Shown: positions 26,794-34,794 of the stretch, piece after piece
Position numbering within the stretch: the first letter of the stretch is position 1
Layout: every line of letters begins with the position of its first letter
DNA from: Dorea sp. D27
GTDB taxonomy: Bacteria > Bacillota > Clostridia > Lachnospirales > Lachnospiraceae
Reading direction: 5' to 3'
Length of the DNA: 64,000 nucleotides
Assembly (NCBI RefSeq): GCF_001185345.1
Contig: NZ_KQ236743.1
Span: forward strand, 260,372-324,371
Made by a program: the position numbers and the translations under genes
The notes under the pieces: generated by a model
The model's input: the letters and a program-made list of their open reading frames with translations, nothing else
What the model was told of the DNA's origin: nothing
The model's database searches: none

Positions 26794-27033
26794 ATGAAAG
26801 AAGTTACACTGGACGCGGGCAGACTCTGCCAGAAGGAAGAGGCTCATGCATACCTGAAAGAGCGGCTTGGGCTCCCGGACTATTACGGTGCAAATCTGGA
26901 TGCACTCTACGACTGCCTCACAGAATTAGACGGTCTGAGAGTTATCATATATAACAGAACTGACATCGGATGCTACGTATCAAAAATAATAGAAGTAATG
27001 CAGGATGCAGATGTAGAAGTCGAATTGCGTTAA
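26794..27033 (+). CDS. Barstar-family ribonuclease inhibitor
   Basis: 79 residues from ATG 26794 with CAGGAGGG upstream, close to barstar (89 aa). Seen: GRLCQKEEAHAYLKERLGLP, then YYGANLDALYDCLTEL (the barstar helix with Tyr, Asn, Leu and Asp residues that plugs the RNase active site) and a C-terminal IIEVMQDADVEVELR. It lies 13 nt after the barnase-like gene, the usual toxin-inhibitor order. Since the partner seems to lack its catalytic part, this protein may guard against RNases from other cells. Confidence 0.88.
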   Translation: MKEVTLDAGRLCQKEEAHAYLKERLGLPDYYGANLDALYDCLTELDGLRVIIYNRTDIGCYVSKIIEVMQDADVEVELR

Positions 27034-27145
27034 TACGCCGGTAATGTTATAATGATTGCAAATATTTAAGTGCGGACCGGTCTTGCCATCCAAGCGGAGA
27101 GATTAATGGCGGGGCATCTGCACACAGAGCGGAAAGGGGCACATT

Positions 27146-27391
27146 ATGAAAGTCCAGATATGTATCGGAAGTTCCTGCCATCTGCGCGGGTCGGAGGCGA
27201 TTGTAAAGACATTTGGCAGGCTTCTCAAAGAAGAGCAGATGGATGCACAGGTAGAGTTGTGCGGTTCCTTTTGCATGGGAGCCTGTTCCAAAGGGGTAAG
27301 CGTGAAGATTGGAGAAGATATCTACCATGTGAAACCGGAAGATGCAGAAGATTTCTTCCATGAAGTCATTCAGAAGGAGGCGGCCAGGTGA
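27146..27391 (+). CDS. Small thioredoxin-like [2Fe-2S] ferredoxin (NuoE/HydC-like)
   Basis: 81 residues with the [2Fe-2S] pattern of the NuoE/HymA thioredoxin-like fold: CIGSSC near 6-11, then CGSFCMGAC near 39-47. It is a minimal domain without the helical N terminus of NuoE. It overlaps the hydrogenase start by 4 nt (GTGA), so the two are made together, and it likely passes electrons to or from the hydrogenase-like protein. AAAGGGG lies before the ATG. Confidence 0.85.
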   Translation: MKVQICIGSSCHLRGSEAIVKTFGRLLKEEQMDAQVELCGSFCMGACSKGVSVKIGEDIYHVKPEDAEDFFHEVIQKEAAR

Positions 27392-29103
27392 GGGTAATTG
27401 ATTTTAAAGATGCAAGCTGCAGACACTGTTATAAATGTGTGCGTAACTGCGAGGTAAAAGCCATATCCGTACAGAATGAGCAGGCGCATATAATGAAAGA
27501 CCACTGCATCAACTGTGGACACTGCCTCGAAGTCTGTCCGCAGAATGCCAAGACATTTGCCAGTGATATGGAACGGGTAAAAGGGTATCTGAAGCAGGGG
27601 ATGAAGACGGTCATATCCATAGCTCCTTCCTATCTTGGCGTCTTGGAATATGGAAAGCCGGGACAGGTGGTAGACGCACTGCTGAAGCTCGGGTTTTATG
27701 AAGTGCGCGAGACGGCTGAAGGGGCAGCCCTTGTGACTCAGGAGTACAGAAAGCTGCTGAAGGACGGTAAGATGAAGAATATCATCACGACGTGCTGTCC
27801 GAGCGTGAATGACCTGATCGAGAAGTATTACCCGACTCTGACTTCTCAGATGGCACCGGTCGTGTCACCGATGATTGCCCACGGACGTCTCATCAAAAGC
27901 ATATACGGGGACGACACGAAGGTCGTATTTCTCGGGCCGTGCATCGCCAAGAAGGAAGAGGCGATTGGGGACAAGAGGGTCATCGGAGCGATTGATGCCA
28001 TCCTTACATTTGAAGAGATTACAAAGTGGTGGAAGGCCGAGGGCATTGACGTATCAGCATGTGAGAACAGGCCGGTTGGGAATCCGGATCCAAGGGTAAA
28101 CAAACTCTACCCTGTCGGGGGAGGGATTGTCAAGTCTATACTGGCAGATTCTGTGGAAGACAATTATTATAAGGTGTATGTAGACGGCCTGAAGCCTTGC
28201 ATGGAGTTGTTTGAGGAGCTTGCCAGAGGTGAGGTGGAAGACTGCTTTTTTGAAGTAAATGTCTGCGAAGGGGGATGCATCAAAGGTCCGGCTTCCGATA
28301 AATGGCAGCAGACCGTCATCAAGGCGAAGATGAATGTGGAAGACCAGGTCGGGCACAGAGAGCCCGCGGAAGGGATTGCCTGTAATAGCATTTCCATGGA
28401 AAAGGAATTTCATGACCGCCACGTTGCGGACAAGACGCCCGATGGTAACGAGATGCGGGAAGTTCTGAAGGCTATGGGTAAATATACGGCTGAGGATGAG
28501 CTGAACTGCGGGGCTTGCGGTTATCCTACATGCCGGGCCAAGGCGGTTGCCGTGTATCAGAGAAAGGCAGAGATAGGAATGTGCCTGCCTCACGCGCTGG
28601 AACAGGCGGAGTCTATGTCTAACGTCGTCATGGATGTGACGCCGAGCATGATTCTTATCGTGGATAAGGACATGCGTATAAGGGAATGCAACAAGAAAGC
28701 GCAGGAGATGCTTGATGTTTCCCGGGAAGAAGCTCTGGAGCGGTACATATTCGAGTTCCTGGATGACAGGGACATATCAGAAGTGCTCCGAACGAGACGG
28801 CAGGTCATACATAAGAAGGTAGGGCTTGAGTCTATCGGAATGACGGTCGTAGAGTCCATCATTTATATCGAGAGCCTGGAATCCGTCCTTGTGACATACC
28901 AGGATATCACGAAGGAAGAAAAAGCGAAGGAGCAGCACTATAATTTGAAGATAGAGACGGTGGAGATGGCACAGAGGGTCATTGACAAACAGATGATGGT
29001 CGCGCAGGAGATTGCGGGCCTGCTCGGGGAAACGACGGCAGAGACGAAGGTGACGCTTTCCAAGCTAAGGGATTCTATTCTTTTTGAAGAAGAAGGAGAG
29101 TAG
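27388..29103 (+). CDS. [FeFe]-hydrogenase-like protein with PAS domain (putative sensory hydrogenase, HydS/HsfB type)
   Basis: 571 residues starting at GTG. Domains in order: 2[4Fe-4S] ferredoxin (CRHCYKCVRNC near 11-21, CINCGHCLEVC near 40-50); H-cluster domain with L1 TTCCPS (134-139), L2 LGPCIAKKEE (near 183) and L3 NVCEGGCIKGP (near 294); a further [4Fe-4S] domain CGACGYPTC...C near 370-400; a PAS domain near 410-510. All four H-cluster cysteines are present, but the Met residues that flank the cluster in catalytic enzymes (MPC in L2, VMAC in L3) are Gly and Asn here. This architecture with a PAS domain and a downstream PP2C phosphatase is that of group C hydrogenases, thought to sense H2 or redox state rather than turn over H2 in bulk. 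Confidence 0.88.
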   Translation: MRVIDFKDASCRHCYKCVRNCEVKAISVQNEQAHIMKDHCINCGHCLEVCPQNAKTFASDMERVKGYLKQGMKTVISIAPSYLGVLEYGKPGQVVDALLKLGFYEVRETAEGAALVTQEYRKLLKDGKMKNIITTCCPSVNDLIEKYYPTLTSQMAPVVSPMIAHGRLIKSIYGDDTKVVFLGPCIAKKEEAIGDKRVIGAIDAILTFEEITKWWKAEGIDVSACENRPVGNPDPRVNKLYPVGGGIVKSILADSVEDNYYKVYVDGLKPCMELFEELARGEVEDCFFEVNVCEGGCIKGPASDKWQQTVIKAKMNVEDQVGHREPAEGIACNSISMEKEFHDRHVADKTPDGNEMREVLKAMGKYTAEDELNCGACGYPTCRAKAVAVYQRKAEIGMCLPHALEQAESMSNVVMDVTPSMILIVDKDMRIRECNKKAQEMLDVSREEALERYIFEFLDDRDISEVLRTRRQVIHKKVGLESIGMTVVESIIYIESLESVLVTYQDITKEEKAKEQHYNLKIETVEMAQRVIDKQMMVAQEIAGLLGETTAETKVTLSKLRDSILFEEEGE

Positions 29104-29104
29104 T

Positions 29105-30277
29105 ATGAATGTAAGTGTAGATGTGGCATGGAAGAGCCTGAACAAGCACGGAGAAGAGCTGTGCGGTGATAAGGTGGAAGTGCTCAAGACCGAAGATTCT
29201 GAGATTGTGATTCTGGCCGATGGCATGGGAAGCGGTGTCAAAGCCAATATCCTCGCTACGCTAACATCCAAGATACTGGCCACCATGTATCTGGAGGGTG
29301 CGGCGATTGAGGATTGTGTGGAGACGATTGCGAAGACGCTGCCGGTCTGTAAAGTGCGGGAAGTGGCATATGCAACATTCAGCATACTGCAGATATTCCA
29401 CAATGGAGATGCGTATCTCGTGGAGTTTGACAATCCGTCCTGCGTGTTCGTAAGAGACGGCAAGGTAGTAGACTATCCGTACGAAGAGCGGGTCATTGAA
29501 GACAAGGTAATCCATCTGTACAGATTCAAGGTTCAGCTGAACGACTGCTTTGTACTCATGAGCGACGGCGTCATCTATGCCGGCGTGGGGGAGTTGCTGA
29601 ACTTTGGCTGGACATGGGACAGCATGGCGGAGTACACGCTGAAATGTACGAAAGAGACGCTTTCTGCTTCCCGGCTGGCAGCCATGCTCAGCAAAGCATG
29701 CGACGACCTGTACGGACAGAAACCGGGAGATGATACGACAGTTGCCGTAACCCGGGTAATCGAGCGACGTATCTTAAATCTGTTTACCGGCCCGCCGACG
29801 CAAAAAGAAGACGATGAGCGGGTGGTGAAGGACTTCATGCGCGGCGAGGGGAAGAAAGTAGTATGCGGCGGGACGAGCGCCAATATCGTTGCAAGAATCC
29901 TGCGCAAAGATATCGTCACTTCTTTGAACTACGCAGATCCGAACGTGCCGCCGACGGCAGCCATCGAAGGGCTGGATCTTGTGACGGAAGGGGTGCTGAC
30001 GCTTGGGAAAGCGCTGAACCTTCTGAGGCGTTACGAACAGGACGAATTTGACGAGGCGTTCTTTGATGAGCTCGATGCGGAGAACGGAGCAGCCAAGCTG
30101 GCGAAACTGGTGATAGAAGAGTGTACGGAACTGAACCTGTTTGTAGGTAAAGCGGTCAACACGGCACATCAGAATTCCAACCTGCCGTTTGACCTGAGCA
30201 TCCGCATGAATCTTGTAGACCAGCTGAAAGAATGTGCAGAGCATATCGGGAAAAATGTAAATGTCAGATATTATTAA
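29105..30277 (+). CDS. SpoIIE/PP2C-type phosphatase linked to the sensory hydrogenase
   Basis: 390 residues from ATG 29105 with AGAAGGAGAG upstream; an earlier ATG at 29084 lies inside the hydrogenase gene. PP2C/SpoIIE domain at about 1-220 with the metal Asp residues in LADGMGSG near 40, VLMSDGV near 150 and GDDTTVAV near 209. A C-terminal domain of ~170 residues (FMRGEGKKVVCGGTSANI onward) is not recognised and probably serves signal input or target binding. It lies 1 nt after the hydrogenase stop. By context it is the output enzyme of an H2/redox-sensing pathway, removing phosphate from an unknown partner protein. Confidence 0.85.
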   Translation: MNVSVDVAWKSLNKHGEELCGDKVEVLKTEDSEIVILADGMGSGVKANILATLTSKILATMYLEGAAIEDCVETIAKTLPVCKVREVAYATFSILQIFHNGDAYLVEFDNPSCVFVRDGKVVDYPYEERVIEDKVIHLYRFKVQLNDCFVLMSDGVIYAGVGELLNFGWTWDSMAEYTLKCTKETLSASRLAAMLSKACDDLYGQKPGDDTTVAVTRVIERRILNLFTGPPTQKEDDERVVKDFMRGEGKKVVCGGTSANIVARILRKDIVTSLNYADPNVPPTAAIEGLDLVTEGVLTLGKALNLLRRYEQDEFDEAFFDELDAENGAAKLAKLVIEECTELNLFVGKAVNTAHQNSNLPFDLSIRMNLVDQLKECAEHIGKNVNVRYY

Positions 30278-30283
30278 GAGTAT

Positions 30284-30326
30284 ATGCAGGGACAGGGCGC
30301 AGTGGGCGTTCCTGTCCCTGTCTGCA
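30284..30326 (+). terminator. Hairpin after the phosphatase gene
   Basis: Perfect 10-bp stem CAGGGACAGG (30287-30296) / CCTGTCCCTG (30311-30320), with a further ATGCA/TGCAT match outside it. There is no strong T run, so it may be a weak terminator or an mRNA-stabilising hairpin separating the hydrogenase cluster from the sigma gene. Confidence 0.5.
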
Positions 30327-30377
30327 TGTGTAACATTTTCCGTATTCATACGTGTATATGTTAAAGGGGGTGATAAA

Positions 30378-30905
30378 GTGGAAAAAGATCTGCTTGAACA
30401 AGTGTATATGAAGTATATGAAACCGGTATATCTCTATCTTTTTTCCCTTTGTCACAGCCGGGAAACAGCCGAAGACCTGACGCAGGAGACGTTCCTGAAG
30501 GCCCTTTGCTCCCTCGAACAGGCAGAGCTGGTGCTTCCGTGGCTGCTTAAGGTAGCTAGAAATCTGTATATAGACCTGTGGAGAAGAGACCGCAGATTTG
30601 ATGCCATAGAGGAGATGGCAATGACTGACGAGGCGGAAGAAGTGCTGGAACTGCTTATACAAAAGGAGCAGAACCGGAGATTATACGAGATGATCCTCCG
30701 GCTGGGCAGACGAGAACGGGAAGCGGTCGTGTTATATTACTTTGCCGGCCTTTCACAGGAAGAAATCAGCCGGCAGCTTGGAACAGGACATGGCAATACC
30801 CGGGTCATCCTTCACAGGTCCAAGCGAAAGCTTAAGAAGATGCTGGAAGAAACCGACGGGCGGCGTGCAGACGAAACGGATTCAGAAAGAAGGTGTGGCA
30901 GGTGA
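30378..30905 (+). CDS. ECF-family RNA polymerase sigma factor
   Basis: 175 residues from GTG 30378, preceded by AAAGGGGGTGATAAA. Region 2: MKPVYLYLFSLCHSRETAED then LTQETFLKAL, PWLLKVARNLYIDLWRR. Region 4: LRLGRREREAVVLYYFAGLS, then QEEISRQLGTGHGNTRVILH. It lacks region 3, as ECF factors do. It overlaps the next gene by 4 nt (GTGA), the usual ECF/anti-sigma layout. An upstream in-frame ATG at 30261 was rejected since it lies inside the phosphatase gene and has no ribosome site. Confidence 0.92.
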   Translation: MEKDLLEQVYMKYMKPVYLYLFSLCHSRETAEDLTQETFLKALCSLEQAELVLPWLLKVARNLYIDLWRRDRRFDAIEEMAMTDEAEEVLELLIQKEQNRRLYEMILRLGRREREAVVLYYFAGLSQEEISRQLGTGHGNTRVILHRSKRKLKKMLEETDGRRADETDSERRCGR

Positions 30906-32086
30906 ATTATGAAGAACGGTTCAGAAAATATGTAAAAGGAGAGATAGGGGAAGAGGAGAAAGCCCGGATAGAGGAAGACTTGAATAAGACAAGAGTGCTG
31001 CTGGAATATCTGGACAGCAGTATGGATGAGACGTTGTATGCTGAAGAAGAGGGGCCTGCCGGAGAGGAAAATAACGGAAGGGCAGAAAAGGGATGGGCTT
31101 ACAATGAAATGGGCTGCAGGATATCCCGCGCGGTAAACAGAAAGCTGCGGCACTATGCGGTGATGACAGGTGCGGTCGTGCTGCTGCTCGTATTTATGGC
31201 TATCCATGCCTTGTCTCCTGTTATGGATGCCATATATTATAACCCATCCAGTCCCAGAGAATCACAGCCCCCTCTTGATTTGAACATGGCGGTATATATG
31301 GAACTGATGTGCGGGGACAAAGGGTTCGCCTCCGTCAACGTACGCCCGGAGGGGTACGGAAGGCATTCCCTGGACGTACAGACGCAGATAAACGGCCGGA
31401 TAAGCCATCATTATCTGGAACTGAATAAGAACCATCTCTACTGGACGGATATGAGCTGGAACCGGCCGGATCTTCCCGAAAATGCATTTACCTACTCTGT
31501 GGAAGACAGGGAGACATTCGCCGGAACGACAGCAGAGGAAGCTGCCGTAAAACTTCGCGGCTTGTCAGAATCTATGGTGGTTCGCGCTGCTCTGTCCTTC
31601 AAAGAGACAAAAGATACGGAGCAGTTTGCAGCGTTCATGAAAAAATACAGCGGAGAATATCTCTATGTTCCTTTCGAGACATATGAGGATCAGAAAGGAA
31701 CCATGTCCGGCTACATGGGATACAGGCCGGATGCCGCAGGCTATATAAGGACAGACAGCTATGACCGGAAAAGATACCCATACTTGGATCTGGCACAGTA
31801 CGAAGAGGAGGGAGAGATAGACGCTGATGTACTGACGCAGCATGTCACCTCTATGCTGGCTTACATGAAAGATAACGAAGCGTTCGGACAGATATTCGCA
31901 TCAGCCGTACCTGGGGAGAACGTGTTCGACAGACAGCAGTATGAAGGTGCGCTGGATTACGTGCAGAAGAATGGGGTAAACGGATATGGCGTGGTGGTAA
32001 ATGCCGGCAGGGATGGGCTGCTGCAAATGCTGTCAGATCCAGATGTAGACGGTATATACCTTATAGACGCTCAGCTAAAATTGTGA
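30902..32086 (+). CDS. Probable anti-sigma factor, single-pass membrane protein
   Basis: 394 residues from GTG 30902, chosen because AGAAGG lies 8 nt upstream and it overlaps the sigma stop; GTG 30893 is an alternative. The first ~75 residues are charged and helical (FRKYVKGEIGEEEKARIEED), the likely sigma-binding part. One membrane segment is near 83-103 (MTGAVVLLLVFMAI). About 290 extracytoplasmic residues follow with no recognised domain. There is no HxxxCxxC zinc motif. The large outer domain probably senses an envelope signal. Confidence 0.78.
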   Translation: MNYEERFRKYVKGEIGEEEKARIEEDLNKTRVLLEYLDSSMDETLYAEEEGPAGEENNGRAEKGWAYNEMGCRISRAVNRKLRHYAVMTGAVVLLLVFMAIHALSPVMDAIYYNPSSPRESQPPLDLNMAVYMELMCGDKGFASVNVRPEGYGRHSLDVQTQINGRISHHYLELNKNHLYWTDMSWNRPDLPENAFTYSVEDRETFAGTTAEEAAVKLRGLSESMVVRAALSFKETKDTEQFAAFMKKYSGEYLYVPFETYEDQKGTMSGYMGYRPDAAGYIRTDSYDRKRYPYLDLAQYEEEGEIDADVLTQHVTSMLAYMKDNEAFGQIFASAVPGENVFDRQQYEGALDYVQKNGVNGYGVVVNAGRDGLLQMLSDPDVDGIYLIDAQLKL

Positions 32087-32156
32087 AAATTATGTGAATA
32101 GGGACGTAACCTTTTTGAATTTAGTTACGTCCCCAATTGACTTTTGACCTGTACCC
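32081..32156 (+). repeat. Dispersed hairpin repeat, copy 2
   Basis: GGGACGTAAC (32101-32110) pairs with GTTACGTCCC (32123-32132), followed by the conserved tail CAATTGACTTTTGACCTGTAC. It lies between the convergent anti-sigma gene and aroA, the same setting as copy 1. Confidence 0.8.
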
Positions 32157-32176
32157 GATTGATAAGGCAGCGGAAT

Positions 32177-33475
32177 TTAGTGAAGACTCTCGATTGTCTC
32201 CCAGAAGGTGGGATAGGATACATCTACGCATTGGCTGTTATGAATCTGGGTCTCGCCTTCCGCCGATAAGCCTGCAACGGCAAAGGACATGGCGATGCGG
32301 TGGTCCATATGGCTTTCGATGGATGCCCCCTTTAACACGCGTCCCCCTTCTATCACCATGCCGTCTTCTGTCGGGGTGATATGTGCGCCCATGGCGCGAA
32401 GATTTTCAGTAACGGTTTGGATACGGTCTGTCTCCTTGACTTTAAGTTCAGCCGCATCGCGGATAACAGTAGTCCCTTCGGCGCATGCAGCCATGACGGC
32501 GATGACAGGAATCTCATCGATGAGTGACGGGATAAGATCTCCTTCTATAACGGTTCCATGGAGCCGACTTGGCTTTACAAGGATGTCCGCGCGCGGTTCA
32601 CCACTCTGTATGGTTTCGTTTTTAAGGGTGATATCTGCCCCCATGTTCTGGCATGCTTTCAGGAAGCCGGCTCTTGTAAAGTTGATCCCCACATTTTTAA
32701 TTAGTAGTTCGGAGCCTGGTACGGTGAGCCCGGCTGCAATAAAATATGCCGCGGAAGAGATGTCTCCAGGAACATCAATCTGCTGGCCGTACAGCTCCCG
32801 GCAAGGCGCTACCGTGGCGGTGGCACGTCCGTCCGGATGCATCGTCGCTGTCAGAGCGGCACCGAAGCTTTGGAGCATTAGTTCCGTATGGTTCCGTGAA
32901 AGAGCTGGTTCTGTGACAGAAGTCTCGCTGTCAGCATATAAACCTGCCAGCAGGACAGCGGACTTTACCTGTGCAGATGCCACGGGGGATTCATAGTGGA
33001 TGCCGTGTATAGTTCCCGGCTCAATTTTCAGCGGCGCACAGCCACTGCCATTCACACTTGTGACCGCGGCGCCCATGTTCCCGAGAGGAGTTATGATACG
33101 TCCCATAGGACGAGAATTTAATGATTCATCGCCGGACAAGACGGATGTAAAAGTCTGGCCACAGAGGATACCGGATAGGAGGCGGGTAGTCGTGCCGCTG
33201 TTTCCTACATCTAATACCCCATCAGGAGCGCACAGGCCTCTGAGACCTTTTCCATGTACAAGAATGCTTTTGGGCTTTTGTTCAATCTCCACGCCCATTT
33301 TCCGGAAGCAACCGATGGTTGCCAGACAATCCGCGCCTTCAAGAAAATGGGTGATTTCCGTCGTTCCAAGTGCTATGGATCCAAGCATGACGGCACGGTG
33401 GGAAATGGACTTGTCGCCGGGAACATTTACAGTTCCTCTCAGCCCTGAAGCTTTGCTAATATACTTAACGCTCAT
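32177..33475 (-). CDS. aroA: 5-enolpyruvylshikimate-3-phosphate synthase
   Basis: 432 residues from the ATG at 33475; the open frame extends 30 codons further into tyrA, but the start beginning MSVKYISKASGLRG fits the family. Motifs: PGDKSISHRAVML near 19, LDVGNSGTTTRLLSG near 88, LIPSLIDEIPVIAVMAACAEG near 300 and DHRIAMSFAVAGL near 378. Catalyses the sixth step of the shikimate pathway. It overlaps the end of tyrA by 11 nt, forming a tyrA-aroA operon for aromatic amino acids. Confidence 0.95.
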   Translation of the reverse strand: MSVKYISKASGLRGTVNVPGDKSISHRAVMLGSIALGTTEITHFLEGADCLATIGCFRKMGVEIEQKPKSILVHGKGLRGLCAPDGVLDVGNSGTTTRLLSGILCGQTFTSVLSGDESLNSRPMGRIITPLGNMGAAVTSVNGSGCAPLKIEPGTIHGIHYESPVASAQVKSAVLLAGLYADSETSVTEPALSRNHTELMLQSFGAALTATMHPDGRATATVAPCRELYGQQIDVPGDISSAAYFIAAGLTVPGSELLIKNVGINFTRAGFLKACQNMGADITLKNETIQSGEPRADILVKPSRLHGTVIEGDLIPSLIDEIPVIAVMAACAEGTTVIRDAAELKVKETDRIQTVTENLRAMGAHITPTEDGMVIEGGRVLKGASIESHMDHRIAMSFAVAGLSAEGETQIHNSQCVDVSYPTFWETIESLH

Positions 33476-34559
33476 ATACGATATACCTGAATTTCTGCAG
33501 TAAATCCGCCGCTCTTGAGGATGAGACCCCATCGTAGAATTCAATGCGCAGAACCCCTTCTTCAAATTCTCTGTTGTGTACGATTCCTATATTTTTAATA
33601 TTCAGATTGTTGGAGGCCAGTATGGTAGCGATAGCAGCGATACCGCCGGCCTCATCTATAATGTCGCAATATACGGCGAAAGCCTTCTTGATAGGACCCG
33701 CGGAAGATTCAGGTATAGAATTGCGGTAGCTGCGGGAGCTATCGAACAGATGATAAAGCCCTCGCTCATCACCCGCATCCACAATTCTTTTGGCCTCTTG
33801 TAGCGTTGCTATATATTCCTCCAGAATTTCGGAGATATTCTCCCTATTCTTCAGACAGATATGCTGCCACATAGTAGGGGAAGATGAAGCTATCCGTGTT
33901 ATATCTTTGAACCCGCCGGCAGCCAGCTGTTTCATCATCTCCCCTTCCGTATCCGTATCCCTCACAAAGTTTACGAGGCTGGAGGCGATGATGTGTGGCA
34001 GATGGCTGATTGTACCGGTGACATAATCGTGTTCTCGATAGCCGAGGATGACCGGAATGGCCTTCAAGGCTTTGACAAATGCCTGGTACCTTTCTATCTT
34101 TTCCTCCGGAACCTTTGCGGACGGCGTCAGGACATAGTAAGCATTTTCGATGAGCATGGCTTTGGAGTTCACATAGCCACTTTTTTCAGATCCTGCCATC
34201 GGGTGTCCGCCGATAAAGTATTCTTCAAGCCCTAATGCTTCTACCTCCTCATGGATGTTCGTCTTAACGCTGCCTACGTCTGTCAGGATACATCCATCAT
34301 CCACATATACCGCAATCTGCTTCAGATAAGCAGTATTGCAAGAGACAGGAGCGCACAGAAAAATGTAGCTGCAGCCTTTGAAATTGTCGTCAATCGAAGT
34401 CGCAGCCACATGAATCAAAGATTCCTGCGTGGCAAGGGCAAGCGTCTCCCTGTTCTTGTCAAAAGCTATGATCTCATAATCCGGGTAATACTGCCGGACG
34501 GCTTTCGCGATAGAGCCGCCGATAAGGCCAAGACCGATAAAACCAATTTTATTATACAT
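33465..34559 (-). CDS. tyrA: Prephenate dehydrogenase with ACT domain
   Basis: 364 residues from the ATG at 34559 (GAAAGGTG upstream); a longer frame from 34601 runs into the repeat and was rejected. Rossmann loop GFIGLGLIGGSIAKAVR at 5-21, catalytic HPMAGSEKSGY near 120, GGFKDITRIASSSP near 217 and a C-terminal ACT domain starting near 295 (DIIDEAGGIAAIATILASNN). It makes 4-hydroxyphenylpyruvate for tyrosine, probably inhibited by Tyr through ACT. It is co-transcribed with aroA. Confidence 0.95.
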   Translation of the reverse strand: MYNKIGFIGLGLIGGSIAKAVRQYYPDYEIIAFDKNRETLALATQESLIHVAATSIDDNFKGCSYIFLCAPVSCNTAYLKQIAVYVDDGCILTDVGSVKTNIHEEVEALGLEEYFIGGHPMAGSEKSGYVNSKAMLIENAYYVLTPSAKVPEEKIERYQAFVKALKAIPVILGYREHDYVTGTISHLPHIIASSLVNFVRDTDTEGEMMKQLAAGGFKDITRIASSSPTMWQHICLKNRENISEILEEYIATLQEAKRIVDAGDERGLYHLFDSSRSYRNSIPESSAGPIKKAFAVYCDIIDEAGGIAAIATILASNNLNIKNIGIVHNREFEEGVLRIEFYDGVSSSRAADLLQKFRYIVYER

Positions 34560-34580
34560 AGGTACACACCTTTCTTCATT

Positions 34581-34643
34581 TAGGTACAGGTCAAAGTTCA
34601 ATTTGGGACGTAACCATTTTCAAAAAGGTTACGTCCTAAATTC
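34581..34643 (-). repeat. Dispersed hairpin repeat, copy 3 (inverted, upstream of tyrA)
   Basis: On the minus strand GGACGTAACC pairs with GGTTACGTCC (34638-34607 region), then the tail AAATTGAACTTTGACCTGTA. Unlike copies 1 and 2 it sits at a gene's 5' side, between tyrA and the divergent EF-G-like gene, and within ~20 nt of the tyrA start. Confidence 0.8.
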
Positions 34644-34725
34644 TATCTTTTCTTCCCTCTTTTGTCAATACTATAGTGCTTTAAAGTGGGGAAGTGGTAT
34701 TTGTTGTAAAGTATGTATAAAAGAG

Positions 34726-34754
34726 TTGTAAAAACGTACAAGTTTTAGTACAAT
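34726..34754 (+). promoter_or_regulatory. Promoter for the EF-G-like gene
   Basis: TTGTAA (34726-34731), 17-nt spacer, TACAAT (34749-34754), 40 nt upstream of the ATG at 34795, which has ATAAGGAGG. Confidence 0.65.
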
Positions 34755-34794
34755 ATATACATGAGATTCTACCAATATAAGGAGGCAGCGAATT

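Noticed and set aside
30261-30377. Longer N terminus for the ECF sigma factor
   Set aside because: Starts inside the phosphatase gene and crosses a hairpin; GTG 30378 has a strong ribosome site and fits the family.
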